This document shows positions 25,167 to 32,944 of a stretch of DNA of 64,000 nucleotides, piece by piece (within the stretch, counting starts at the first letter, position 1; every line of letters starts with the position of its first letter). The notes under the pieces are model-generated. The model saw only the letters and a list, made by a program, of their open reading frames with translations, did not search any database and had not been told where the DNA came from. The DNA lies in assembly GCF_965198245.1 (NCBI RefSeq), contig NZ_OZ240249.1, positions 2,046,001 to 2,110,000 on the forward strand. The letters are read 5' to 3'. The translations under genes were made by a program, and so were the position numbers. This stretch comes from Poriferisodalis sp965198245 (GTDB lineage Bacteria > Actinomycetota > Acidimicrobiia > Acidimicrobiales > Poriferisodalaceae).

Positions 25167-26630
25167 ATGCTGTCCGATCGCAGTTTGGGGTGGCTCCGGT
25201 ACCTCGACCGCAAGGCCCACACTCCCGACGACTGGTCACGCACCGGCCAGCCGCATCCCCACTGGGACGACCGCTCCGACCCGCCCATGGCGAGCTGGCA
25301 TCGCTTCGACCTGGTCGACTCGTCCTACGCACTCGGCCTCATGGCCCACCGCACACCAGCGTGGACGGAGCGCTACGTAGCCGTCTTGGACCAGCTGATC
25401 GAGCGCCACACCGGCTGGTGGTCCGCCGCCGACTGGCTCACCCAGTTCGGCCCCGACCCCGACCGGGCCAACTATCCCGACGCTTACCGGCCGTTCATCC
25501 CGCGCCAGCTCTGGGGCGATTACGACGTGCCCGGCTGGACCGCCAACGGCACCGAGCCGTGGGGCGTCCAGATGGACCCCGTCGCTGCGGCCGGGATGCT
25601 CTTCTACAAGGGTTTCTTCCTGGTGCTGCTCGGCATCCGCGAGATGATCGCCGCCGAGAGCCACTGGAATGAACCGTTCGAGATGATCTGTGACGGCGAG
25701 CACACCTTCACGTGGACTCACTCCGAGATCGCCGCTCACCTGCGGCAGCAATGGCTGGCTGCCCCGATCGGCTGCCACTGAGAGAACACCAAGATCTGGC
25801 CGTTCTGACTGGCCGGCGCCGGCCTCGGTCTGAGGCTTCACGACAACCGCTACGGCACTGACCATCACCCCGCCGCCTTCGGCCCCTGGTGGGAGTACGC
25901 CCGCGAGCACTACCTGGATCTGGTCGGAGAGGCCGAGCCCACGACCACCACCATGTATTACGACCCGCTGATCGACGTGCACCACCGCCTGCCGGTCCGG
26001 GCCGCGCTGACCACGTCGTTCTATGTGGCCCCTCAGCAGTCTGACGAGGCGCGGCGCCTGTTCGAGGCAGCCTGCCGGTCGGCCCGCCTCGACGGCGACC
26101 TCGACCTGCCCCTGATCGCCGGCCGCGGGGTCCCTTCGTCGCTGGTGCTGGCCCGTGAATGGGGCATGACCGACCTTGCCGAACGGCTGGCTGCAGCCAT
26201 CGAAGCGTCATACGAACCGACCTGGGACCACGATCGGGGCGAGTTCACCTGGGGCATGGGTTTGAACGAGGCATACCCGAGGGGCCAGTTCAACGCATTC
26301 CTGGCGACCGCTGAAGCGGGCGGACCGGGCCGGTGGACAGCGCTGTCGGCAGCGCCGCTCGAGCGCTGCCCCCAAGTGGTCGACGTCGATTTTCCCCGTG
26401 TCGCCCTGAGGCAGGCCGAATGGGTCGGCAGCACGCTGCGGCTCAACCTGGCACCGCTGCACCCCCAGCCACGTCAACGGACGACGTTCAGGGTCGTCGG
26501 CGCTGCCCCTGGGTCATGGCAGATCGCCGGACCGGAAGGTGCCACGGTGAGCTCGACTGAACGAGGCCTGATCGTCGACACGCTACTCGTGGAAGGCGAG
26601 ATCGAGCTGGCTCCATCGGCCGTCGCATAG
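25167..26630 (+). CDS. Linalool dehydratase/isomerase-family selenoprotein (two selenocysteines, TGA at 25779 and 25806)
   Basis: 487 aa when the in-frame TGAs at 25779-25781 (Sec205) and 25806-25808 (Sec214) are read through; reading otherwise stops at 204 residues. The frame stays open and protein-like through both TGAs to 26630. The family pattern is visible: RFDLVDSSYALGLMAHRTPAW, LWGDYD, FYKGFFLVLLGI, then U-ENTKIWPF-U and LHDNRYGTDHH. From memory, Castellaniella LDI has C-EPDNYFVQ-C, LHGTDY: the two catalytic cysteines, nine residues apart, coincide with the two TGAs. The LDI catalytic His (YKGH) is Phe here, so the substrate may differ. ATG start chosen for the upstream AGGGAGGGG. A beta-rich C-terminal extension of about 100 residues is unusual. 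SECIS-like hairpins follow both codons. Confidence 0.85.
25796..25816 (+). promoter_or_regulatory. SECIS-like hairpin for the first TGA (25779)
   Basis: CTGGCC (25796-25801) pairs with GGCCGG (25811-25816, one U-G pair), leaving a 9-nt loop that begins GU. The loop starts 21 nt after the TGA, within the 16-37 nt range described for bacterial SECIS elements, with the expected G at the loop start. The second TGA codon lies inside this loop. Confidence 0.65.
25822..25836 (+). promoter_or_regulatory. SECIS-like hairpin for the second TGA (25806)
   Basis: Perfect 5-bp stem GCCTC/GAGGC closing a GGTCT loop (25827-25831). Exactly 18 nt separate the TGA from the loop. E. coli fdhF has the same GGUCU loop at the same distance, so the two loop bases SelB reads (G23 and U24, counting from the U of UGA) coincide. 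It does not overlap the first hairpin, so both can form. Confidence 0.85.
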
Positions 26631-26682
26631 CTCTGTTCAGCTGATCTCGACGGGAAACACGCCTGAACCCCCTGCGACGGGT

Positions 26683-27588
26683 TCAGTAGGAGATTGGCGT
26701 GGTCCAACGAGGATCGTCGTGGGCGTTCCAGTAGGCCTGGCGAAGCTGGGTCGTGACTGGCCCCGGGGTTCCATCGCCCAGCGGTTGGCCGTCGATCATC
26801 GTGACCGGCATCACCCCACCAGCCGTGCTGGTCATGAATGCTTCGTCGGCTCGGCCGGCGTCGCCAATCGGGATGGGTGCGACATGGGTGGGCAGTCCCA
26901 GCTCGGCGGCCAGCTCGAGGATCGTCCTGCGGGTAATGCCTTCGAGCACCCCAGCGTCGGGCGTGCACAGCTGGCCGTCGGCAACGAGGAAGATGTTGAA
27001 CCCGGGCCCTTCGGTGAGGTTGCCCTCCAGGTCGGGCAGCACGACCACACTGCCGCCCCGCTCGCGGGCCTCGAACGCGCCGCGGGTCAGATCGCCCCAA
27101 TGGAAGTTCTTGACCGTCGGGTCAACAGAGGTCTCGGGAATGCGCACCGTGTCCCGGGCGATGATCAGGTGTGATCCAGCCTCCTGTTTGTCGGGTTCGA
27201 CGATCCACACGTAGGGAATCGCATAGGCGTAGAACTGGTTCCGAAAGGTCCAGGGGTTGCGGCTCTCATGGCCGGGCCACCCTCTCGTCGCGATCATGTC
27301 GACGTAGGACTCCCGCAGCCCCGACCGTCGAACGCATTCATGCAGGATCTGCGCGATCTGCTGGCGGTCGACGTCGAGGTTCAAGTGGAGGTGCTTCATG
27401 CTGCGTTCGAACCGGTCCAGGTGCTCGTCGAGGCGGAAGAACTTCCCGTCCCACACCGCAACGACGTCGTAGGTAACATCTGACCGGCTGAATCCGACGT
27501 CGAGCAGCGGGATCCTGGCGTCGCCGATCGGGACGAACTCACCCTGGATCCAGGCGCAGCCTTTGCTGAAGGGGTTGTCGTCAGCCAT
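26683..27588 (-). CDS. Class IV aminotransferase (fold-type IV, R-transaminase-like)
   Basis: 301 aa. PLP lysine in PTVKNFHWGDLTRG, phosphate-binding LEGITRRTI and substrate strand GFSRSDVTYDVV. The VKNFHWGDL-RG context resembles branched-chain and (R)-selective amine transaminases rather than D-amino acid transaminase. Interconverts an amino group between a keto compound and an amine or amino acid. Starts 20 nt after the redoxin-selenoprotein stop, same strand, so these two form an operon. Confidence 0.88.
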   Translation of the reverse strand: MADDNPFSKGCAWIQGEFVPIGDARIPLLDVGFSRSDVTYDVVAVWDGKFFRLDEHLDRFERSMKHLHLNLDVDRQQIAQILHECVRRSGLRESYVDMIATRGWPGHESRNPWTFRNQFYAYAIPYVWIVEPDKQEAGSHLIIARDTVRIPETSVDPTVKNFHWGDLTRGAFEARERGGSVVVLPDLEGNLTEGPGFNIFLVADGQLCTPDAGVLEGITRRTILELAAELGLPTHVAPIPIGDAGRADEAFMTSTAGGVMPVTMIDGQPLGDGTPGPVTTQLRQAYWNAHDDPRWTTPISY

Positions 27589-27608
27589 CGAATACTCCGT
27601 TTGCTCGG

Positions 27609-28790
27609 CTACTCGTCGTCGGCGCTGGACCCATTGCTGGCACGGCGGTCAATCAGCTTCTGGCAGTGCTGTGCGCCGTTCATGGCTGGCACCCGGCCCA
27701 CGCCGGGGCCCATGTCGCCCAGCACCGGGAAGCCGGCGTCCACGCGGAAGCTGAACGGCATCGACTCGGGCAAGAAGCACTCGACGTCATCGCAGGCCTG
27801 CCAGCGAAGCTGACCGCTGATCGTGACATAACGGCCATCGTCGTCCTTGCGCATCTGGCGTGCGTTCTGTGCGACCGGCAGCCGCAGCACCACGTCCCCC
27901 TCGTAGGTCTGCAGCGTGTCGCCCGACTCGGCGAGCGTCAGGGGCCAGGTCGGCGGCGCCAGCAGCTCGTAGGACAGGATTCCGTCGCTGTCGTCGAGTT
28001 CGATCGCTGTAGCCACCAAGCCCTTGGGCACAGGTTCGCCGTAGAGGTGCTGGCCGTTGGGCACCCGGAATGTGGCAACGATGTGGCGGGCGACGCCCAT
28101 CGGCAGCCGATCGCCGTCGACCATCACGTCCGCAGTGACCCGGTCGACCGGCAGCCCGTCGGCCGAAGCCCCAGCTTCGAACTCCTGGCCGAGCGCAGCA
28201 GCGAGCATCTGCTCGGGACCTGAGCGCACAGCGAAGTTGTGCTCGAAGAACTTCGCCACGATGACCCCGTCCGCATCGACGACATACGACCCGGGGAACG
28301 GAAGGCCGTACCACGGGTGGTCATCTGGCGGGATCAGCGTGTTGAGGATCCCGAACGACCGGATGACCTCACTGTCGGGGTCGGACAGCATGGTGAAGGT
28401 GGTGTCATGGGCCGCCGCGTAGTCGGCCAAGGCGTCGGGCTCGTCATAGCTCAGCGCATACAGGCGCACGTCCGCTGCCCGGTAGGCATCCATGCCTCGT
28501 TCCAGCTCGACCAGCTGGGTGCGGCATGGCGGTCACCACACTGCCGAGCGGTAGAACACCACCACAGCCGGCTGACCCGCCTGGTCAGCGTGCACATCGA
28601 CCCGGCGGCCTGACTGGTCCGTCGCCACGATGTCCGGCAGGCGGGATCCCACCTCGGGGCCGGTCGGGAAGTCACCCAGCGGGATCCGGCGACTTCCATT
28701 GCCGGGCGGCTCGGGCATGTTGAAGCCCTCAGCATCCTCGAAGTACGGACCATTCGAGGGGCCGCCCCTGGTGTCAAGTGTGATCTCCAT
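27609..28790 (-). CDS. Redoxin (AhpC/TSA) selenoprotein with C-terminal DsbD_N-like domain (TGA at 28533)
   Basis: 393 aa with selenocysteine at residue 86, encoded by an in-frame TGA at 28535-28533. Residues 45-190 form a thioredoxin-fold AhpC/TSA domain: FYRSAVW-U-PPCRTQLVELE shows the TGA at the first cysteine of a WCPPC active site, giving a UxxC redox motif. Residues 225-360 resemble the N-terminal domain of DsbD, with a redox Cys pair in QACDDVECFLPE. No signal peptide, so cytoplasmic. Expected role: reduction of peroxides or disulfides, with selenium giving faster turnover. ATG preceded by GGAG. A SECIS-like hairpin follows the TGA. A truncated 85-residue product is the alternative if UGA were a true stop. 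Confidence 0.87.
28502..28518 (-). promoter_or_regulatory. SECIS-like hairpin of the redoxin selenoprotein gene
   Basis: On the coding strand CCAGCT/AGCTGG form a perfect 6-bp stem closing a GGTCG loop; 20 nt separate the TGA and the loop. The loop shares GGUC with the SECIS of the neighbouring selenoprotein gene and of E. coli fdhF. Confidence 0.82.
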
Positions 28791-29009
28791 CGGCAGCTCC
28801 GATCGTCCGCCGTGCGGCGTCGATCATTGCACGCTGGTCGTCCGCGTTTCCCGGTACGAGCGCCCCGCCAGGGCCGCGGCGGTCCCGGCCGGGAGTGCTC
28901 GGCCACGCGTTCGGCAACAGATTGCTTCAATCAAGCGGCCAGCCGGGCAGCAAGCCCGCTGTCCGGGAGCGCCGCGCTCGCCGTAGGAGCGGCAAGCTAC
29001 GTTGCAGCC

Positions 29010-31259
29010 GTGGCTACTTCAGGATTTAGCGGGCGGCGCGAAGACGAGCCGCTGCTGCGCGGTCAGAGCACCTACATCGACGGACTCGATGTCCCCGAGC
29101 TGGTCGGAGCGGCGCAAGCCGTCTTCGTACGCTCGGCTGAAGCCCATGCGCGGCTCGCGTCGGTCGACGTGACCGAGGCTCGGGAGGCCGACGGGGTGCT
29201 CGCCGTGCATCTCGGTCCCGAGGTGGACGGCTGGCCGTTCCCGCCTCGCCTCCCGTCGATGAACCGCGACCTGTGGCGCCCGCTGATGGCTTACGACACC
29301 GTGCGCTTCGTCGGTGAGCCCATCGCCTTGGTCATCGCCGAGACCCGTGCCGCAGCAGTGGACGCAGCCGAGCTTGTCATCGTCGACTACGAGCCGCTGC
29401 CTCCAGTCGTCGACCTCGATGCGAGTCTCGACGGCGCGACGCTGCTGCATGAGCACGCCGGCACCAACGTCGCCCTCGCCTGGGAGCTCGATCCAGTCCC
29501 CGACGAGGTATGGGACGGCTGCGACGTCACCGTCGAGTTCGACTTGGTACACCCGAGGCTGGGTCCGCACCCGATCGAGCCGCTTGCCGGCGCATCGAGC
29601 TGGGGAACCGATGGGCGCTGCACGGCCTGGGTGTGCTCGCAGCGGCCAGCGGGCGCCAAGCACGTCATCGAAACACTGCTCGGCCTCGAACCGGGAATGG
29701 TGCGGGCCATCTCGCCCGACGTCGGCGGCGGGTTCGGCGCCAAGGGCGGCTGGGGCTGCTATCCCGAAGATGTGGCGGTCGCCTGGGCGGCACGCGAACT
29801 CGGGCGGCCGATCCGTTGGGCGCAAACCCGCTCGGAGGCATCCTTGGCGATGGGCCACGGGCGGGCCTCCCGCCATCGCATCCGCATCGGCGGCAACCGT
29901 GACGGCGTCATCGTGGCCTACGCCGTCGACGCCCTGCAGGACAGCGGTGCGTACCCCGCGATGGGCACCAACGTCACCACCAACCTCCGCAACAGCGGCA
30001 CGGGTGTCTATGACATTGCTCACGCAACGCTTCGGGGCACCTCAGTGGTCACCAACACGACTCCCACGGTGGCGTTCCGGGGCGCCGGTCGGCCCGAAGC
30101 GGCCTGTTCAATCGAACGAGCAGTCGACCGTTTCGCCCGGGTAATCGGTCGCGATCCGCTCGAAGTCCGCATGGCCAATCTGGTGCCAGCCGACCAGTTC
30201 CCGTACCGCACGGCCGTCGGAGCCACCTACGACAGCGGGAATTATCCCGAAGCGCTGCAGCAGGCGGCAGCAATCGCCGACTACGCGGGCTTGCGTGCGG
30301 AACAGGAAGAACGGCGAGCGAACGGGAACAGCGACGTGCTGCTCGGGATCGGCGTGAGTTGCACTACCGAGATCACCGGCGGCGGCGAAGGGGAGCGGGC
30401 GACAGCGCAGCTCGATGCGGACGGCCGAGTCGATGTGGTGGTGGGCACGTCACCTCACGGCCAGGGCCACGAAACGACGTTCGCTCCAGTGGTGGCTGCC
30501 CAGCTCGGCCTTGATGTCGACCAGATCACCATCTCGCACGACGACACGGACCGTTCCCCCATCGGCGGGGGCACGATCGGGTCCCGTTCGGCGCAGCTCG
30601 GCGGTTCGGCCGCCCATGGAGCGGCGGTTGACCTGGTGGCGGCGGCCCGCGAGCGCGCAGCCGAACTGCTTGAAGCCGACCCCGATGACGTGACGCTCGA
30701 CACCGGTCGCGGGCTGTTCCACGTGGTGGGCACCCCGGCCCGATCCCTCGGCTGGGCCGACCTGGGCGAGCTCAGCGTCGACCACCACTTCCAACCGGAG
30801 GGCAGAGCCGGATCGTTCTCGTTCGGCGCCTGTGTGGCCGCTGTGGAGGTTGACACCGCCACCGGCGAAGTACAGGTGCGCCGCCTGGTGAGCGTGGATG
30901 ACGCCGGCGTGATCCTGCAGCCGGTCCTGGCCCACGGGCAAGTACACGGTGGCTTGGCACTGGCTGTCGGGGCTGCGCTGTACGAGGAGATGTTCTACGA
31001 CGACGAGGCCATTCCCATGACCGTCGGCCTCGCCGACTACCTTCTGCCCTCCGCTGCGGAGCTTCCCTTCTTCGAGTGCGACGAGACCGAGACTCCCTCG
31101 CCCCTCAACCCACTGGGGGTTAAGGGCATCGGCGAGTCCGGGACCGTCGTCGCGACCCCCGCGATTCACAGTGCAGTGCTCGATGCATTGGCGCCTTACG
31201 ACGTCGAGCATCTCGACCTGCCGCTGACACCCGAGAAGATCTGGCGTTCACTGCAGTGA
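29010..31259 (+). CDS. Molybdenum hydroxylase large subunit (xanthine oxidase / CoxL form II-like)
   Basis: 749 aa from the GTG giving MATSGFSGRREDEP. Aldehyde oxidase N-terminal domain (LLRGQSTYIDGL..., VRSAEAHARL), then the Mo-cofactor domain: GGGFGAKGG, VAFRGAGRPEA and the C-terminal GVKGIGESGTV containing the catalytic Glu. The AFRGAGR loop differs from the AYRCSFR loop of true CO dehydrogenase, so it should hydroxylate an organic substrate. The usual 2Fe-2S and FAD subunit genes are not adjacent. A TACGTT element ends 6 nt before the GTG, suggesting a leaderless transcript. Divergent from the selenoprotein operon. Confidence 0.87.
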   Translation: MATSGFSGRREDEPLLRGQSTYIDGLDVPELVGAAQAVFVRSAEAHARLASVDVTEAREADGVLAVHLGPEVDGWPFPPRLPSMNRDLWRPLMAYDTVRFVGEPIALVIAETRAAAVDAAELVIVDYEPLPPVVDLDASLDGATLLHEHAGTNVALAWELDPVPDEVWDGCDVTVEFDLVHPRLGPHPIEPLAGASSWGTDGRCTAWVCSQRPAGAKHVIETLLGLEPGMVRAISPDVGGGFGAKGGWGCYPEDVAVAWAARELGRPIRWAQTRSEASLAMGHGRASRHRIRIGGNRDGVIVAYAVDALQDSGAYPAMGTNVTTNLRNSGTGVYDIAHATLRGTSVVTNTTPTVAFRGAGRPEAACSIERAVDRFARVIGRDPLEVRMANLVPADQFPYRTAVGATYDSGNYPEALQQAAAIADYAGLRAEQEERRANGNSDVLLGIGVSCTTEITGGGEGERATAQLDADGRVDVVVGTSPHGQGHETTFAPVVAAQLGLDVDQITISHDDTDRSPIGGGTIGSRSAQLGGSAAHGAAVDLVAAARERAAELLEADPDDVTLDTGRGLFHVVGTPARSLGWADLGELSVDHHFQPEGRAGSFSFGACVAAVEVDTATGEVQVRRLVSVDDAGVILQPVLAHGQVHGGLALAVGAALYEEMFYDDEAIPMTVGLADYLLPSAAELPFFECDETETPSPLNPLGVKGIGESGTVVATPAIHSAVLDALAPYDVEHLDLPLTPEKIWRSLQ

Positions 31260-31361
31260 TCCAGTCGAGATCGGCGTATCCCCCCGAGCCGCATCATGAG
31301 TCAAGGGGAGCTGGTCGCGAATGTATATATAAACGCGAGATGCTATTGATACGATGAATCC

Positions 31362-32105
31362 ATGGCCGCGCAACTCCGTTCGGCGCAGTTGTCGCTGAGG
31401 ATCGGTCAACAGGATCTTGACCGGATCCGCGAGGCCGCACTTGTTTCCGGCGAGACAGTTGCGCGCTTCCTCCGTGAGGCGGCCCGGGAGCGGTGCAGGA
31501 CTGTGGAGGGGCGGCAGCCGGACGACGTCGGAGCTTCGTGTGCCGAGTCACCGGACCAGCTCAGCCGAGTCGAACGCTTGGTGCTCGCTGCGGTGACGTC
31601 GTCCGCCAGTCTCCGCAGCGTTGCGGGCGTTGCCAGGGCCGCAAGGGTGTCATGGTCAGCGACGCGCCACGCGCTGGACACGCTGTCCGCACGCGGCACG
31701 GTGAGAATTCGTGCCTCGGAGCGGGGCCGCCGCAGTGGCGTATGTGAGGTCAGTGTCTGGGAGCCTGCCGTTGCCTCCCCTGATTTTGAACAGTTGCTTG
31801 CTCAGGCCAAAGGTGTAGGCCTGCCTCCGCCATCGCCGAAACGTGTGCATGCGGGGCACTTGCCATCCGAATTCTGGTCGCTGTTCTGGAACCACCCAGA
31901 TCCGTCGTCGCTGCGACTGCCCGACGATGAGGCCTACGTCGCCAACCGGCTGCTCAATGGCCCGTCGGCGCGCGCGGCGTTGTGGGCGTCAGTGCGCATG
32001 TCCACCAGTGCGCTCCGAGACTGCTTGCCGTTGAGATCGACCCAGCCCACGGCGCGTGCACTCATAGAGAACGCGCTGGCGCATCGCTGTACTGCGCCGC
32101 AGTGA
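31362..32105 (+). CDS. RHH plus winged-helix protein, probable antitoxin partner of the nucleotidyltransferase
   Basis: 247 aa. Residues 1-45 (AQLSLRIGQQDLDRIREAALVSGETVARFLREAA) resemble an Arc/MetJ ribbon-helix-helix unit. Residues 70-125 look like a winged helix (LRSVAGVARAARVSWSATRHALDTL). The C-terminal half is unassigned. It overlaps the AbiEii-like gene by 4 nt (GTGA), the usual antitoxin-toxin order, so autorepression and neutralisation are inferred. A TACGAT box ends 6 nt before the ATG, in an AT-rich stretch, suggesting leaderless mRNA. Confidence 0.65.
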   Translation: MAAQLRSAQLSLRIGQQDLDRIREAALVSGETVARFLREAARERCRTVEGRQPDDVGASCAESPDQLSRVERLVLAAVTSSASLRSVAGVARAARVSWSATRHALDTLSARGTVRIRASERGRRSGVCEVSVWEPAVASPDFEQLLAQAKGVGLPPPSPKRVHAGHLPSEFWSLFWNHPDPSSLRLPDDEAYVANRLLNGPSARAALWASVRMSTSALRDCLPLRSTQPTARALIENALAHRCTAPQ

Positions 32106-32827
32106 ATTCTCTCGGCGAGCAACCCGGCAGTGGCGAATCCGGCATTGAGGGGCCCGGTAGCGACTCTCTCGAGAACTGGTCCGATGTGCTCGACCCGGAG
32201 ACCCGCGCTTGCTGGCCGCTGGTCGCAGCGGTCACCCCGCCGTCGGGCGTGCTGGTGGGCGGTACCGCGCTGGCCGTGCACCTGCGGCACCGCCGCAGCA
32301 GAGACCTCGATGTCTTCGTGCATGAGGTGTTCGACTCGGGAGCGATATTGGACGACCTGCGAGCGATCGCAGAGGTCTCGGTCATGTCAGTCGCGGACGG
32401 CACGCTCAAGTGCCAGGCAGATGGTGTGAAGGTGCAGTTCCTGCATGCGCGCGACCAGAGACAGATCGATCCGCCGGGACTCATCGAGGGATTGGCTGTC
32501 GGATCGGTTCGCGACATCGCAGCAACCAGGTACAAGGTGATCGGCGATCGAGGCGAGCTTCGTGACTATTTCGACCTCATGTGCATCACCGTCGATGCCG
32601 GCATCAGCCCGAGCATGGGGCTACGTCTGTACGCCGAGCGGTACGGAATCGGTCTGGATCACCCAAGCGTGGCGCACGTTGTGATGGCACTCGGCTCTTT
32701 CGACGACGTGGCTGACGACCCATGGTTTGCAGAAGCAGCGCCGGAGGCAAGCTTCACGACAGTCTCGTCCTACTGGTGCCAGCGCCAACCGGAACTGGCT
32801 GCCTGGCTGGCTGCGGCACTTGATTGA
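32102..32827 (+). CDS. AbiEii-like nucleotidyltransferase (type IV toxin family)
   Basis: 241 aa, GTG start overlapping the previous stop. GVLVGGTALAVHLRHRRSRDLDVFV matches the GG-x-A-x9-R-x-T/S-x-D-x-D active site of AbiEii/DUF1814 nucleotidyltransferases, followed by the KVQFLHA strand, an RDIAATRYKVI segment and RDYFDLMCI. These enzymes transfer nucleotides to RNA (often tRNA acceptor ends) and halt growth, for example after phage infection. Stands alone with its partner, between unrelated metabolic genes. Confidence 0.8.
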   Translation: MNSLGEQPGSGESGIEGPGSDSLENWSDVLDPETRACWPLVAAVTPPSGVLVGGTALAVHLRHRRSRDLDVFVHEVFDSGAILDDLRAIAEVSVMSVADGTLKCQADGVKVQFLHARDQRQIDPPGLIEGLAVGSVRDIAATRYKVIGDRGELRDYFDLMCITVDAGISPSMGLRLYAERYGIGLDHPSVAHVVMALGSFDDVADDPWFAEAAPEASFTTVSSYWCQRQPELAAWLAAALD

Positions 32828-32944
32828 TCAGACGGCGCCGCGTCATGGCGAGCGCACCAGCGCGATTGTCCTCATACTGAATCTCGACTGCGGCCCGGCT
32901 TGGCGAGCACCGCCGACGGGTCGAGTGAGCGGCAACCGTCGCTG

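Noticed and set aside
25779..25808. The two TGAs as ordinary nonsense mutations (pseudogene)
   Set aside because: Both fall on the catalytic Cys positions, nine codons apart, the frame is otherwise intact for 280 codons downstream, and each is followed by a SECIS-like hairpin. A decayed gene would not show this placement.
25811..25824. Perfect palindrome GGCCGGCGCCGGCC as a regulatory operator
   Set aside because: It lies within the coding frame, between and overlapping the two SECIS stems, and is explained by GC-rich Ala/Gly codons; noted only as a competing fold.
28491..28535. Two separate genes: an 85-aa protein and a 294-aa redoxin starting at 28493
   Set aside because: The first would end with half a thioredoxin motif and the second would begin just after it; the frame between is open and encodes PPCRTQLVELE, so a single Sec-containing frame explains both.
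29010..31259. Aerobic CO dehydrogenase large subunit (true CoxL)
   Set aside because: The active-site loop is AFRGAGR rather than AYRCSFR, and coxM/coxS are absent; annotated as a general molybdenum hydroxylase.
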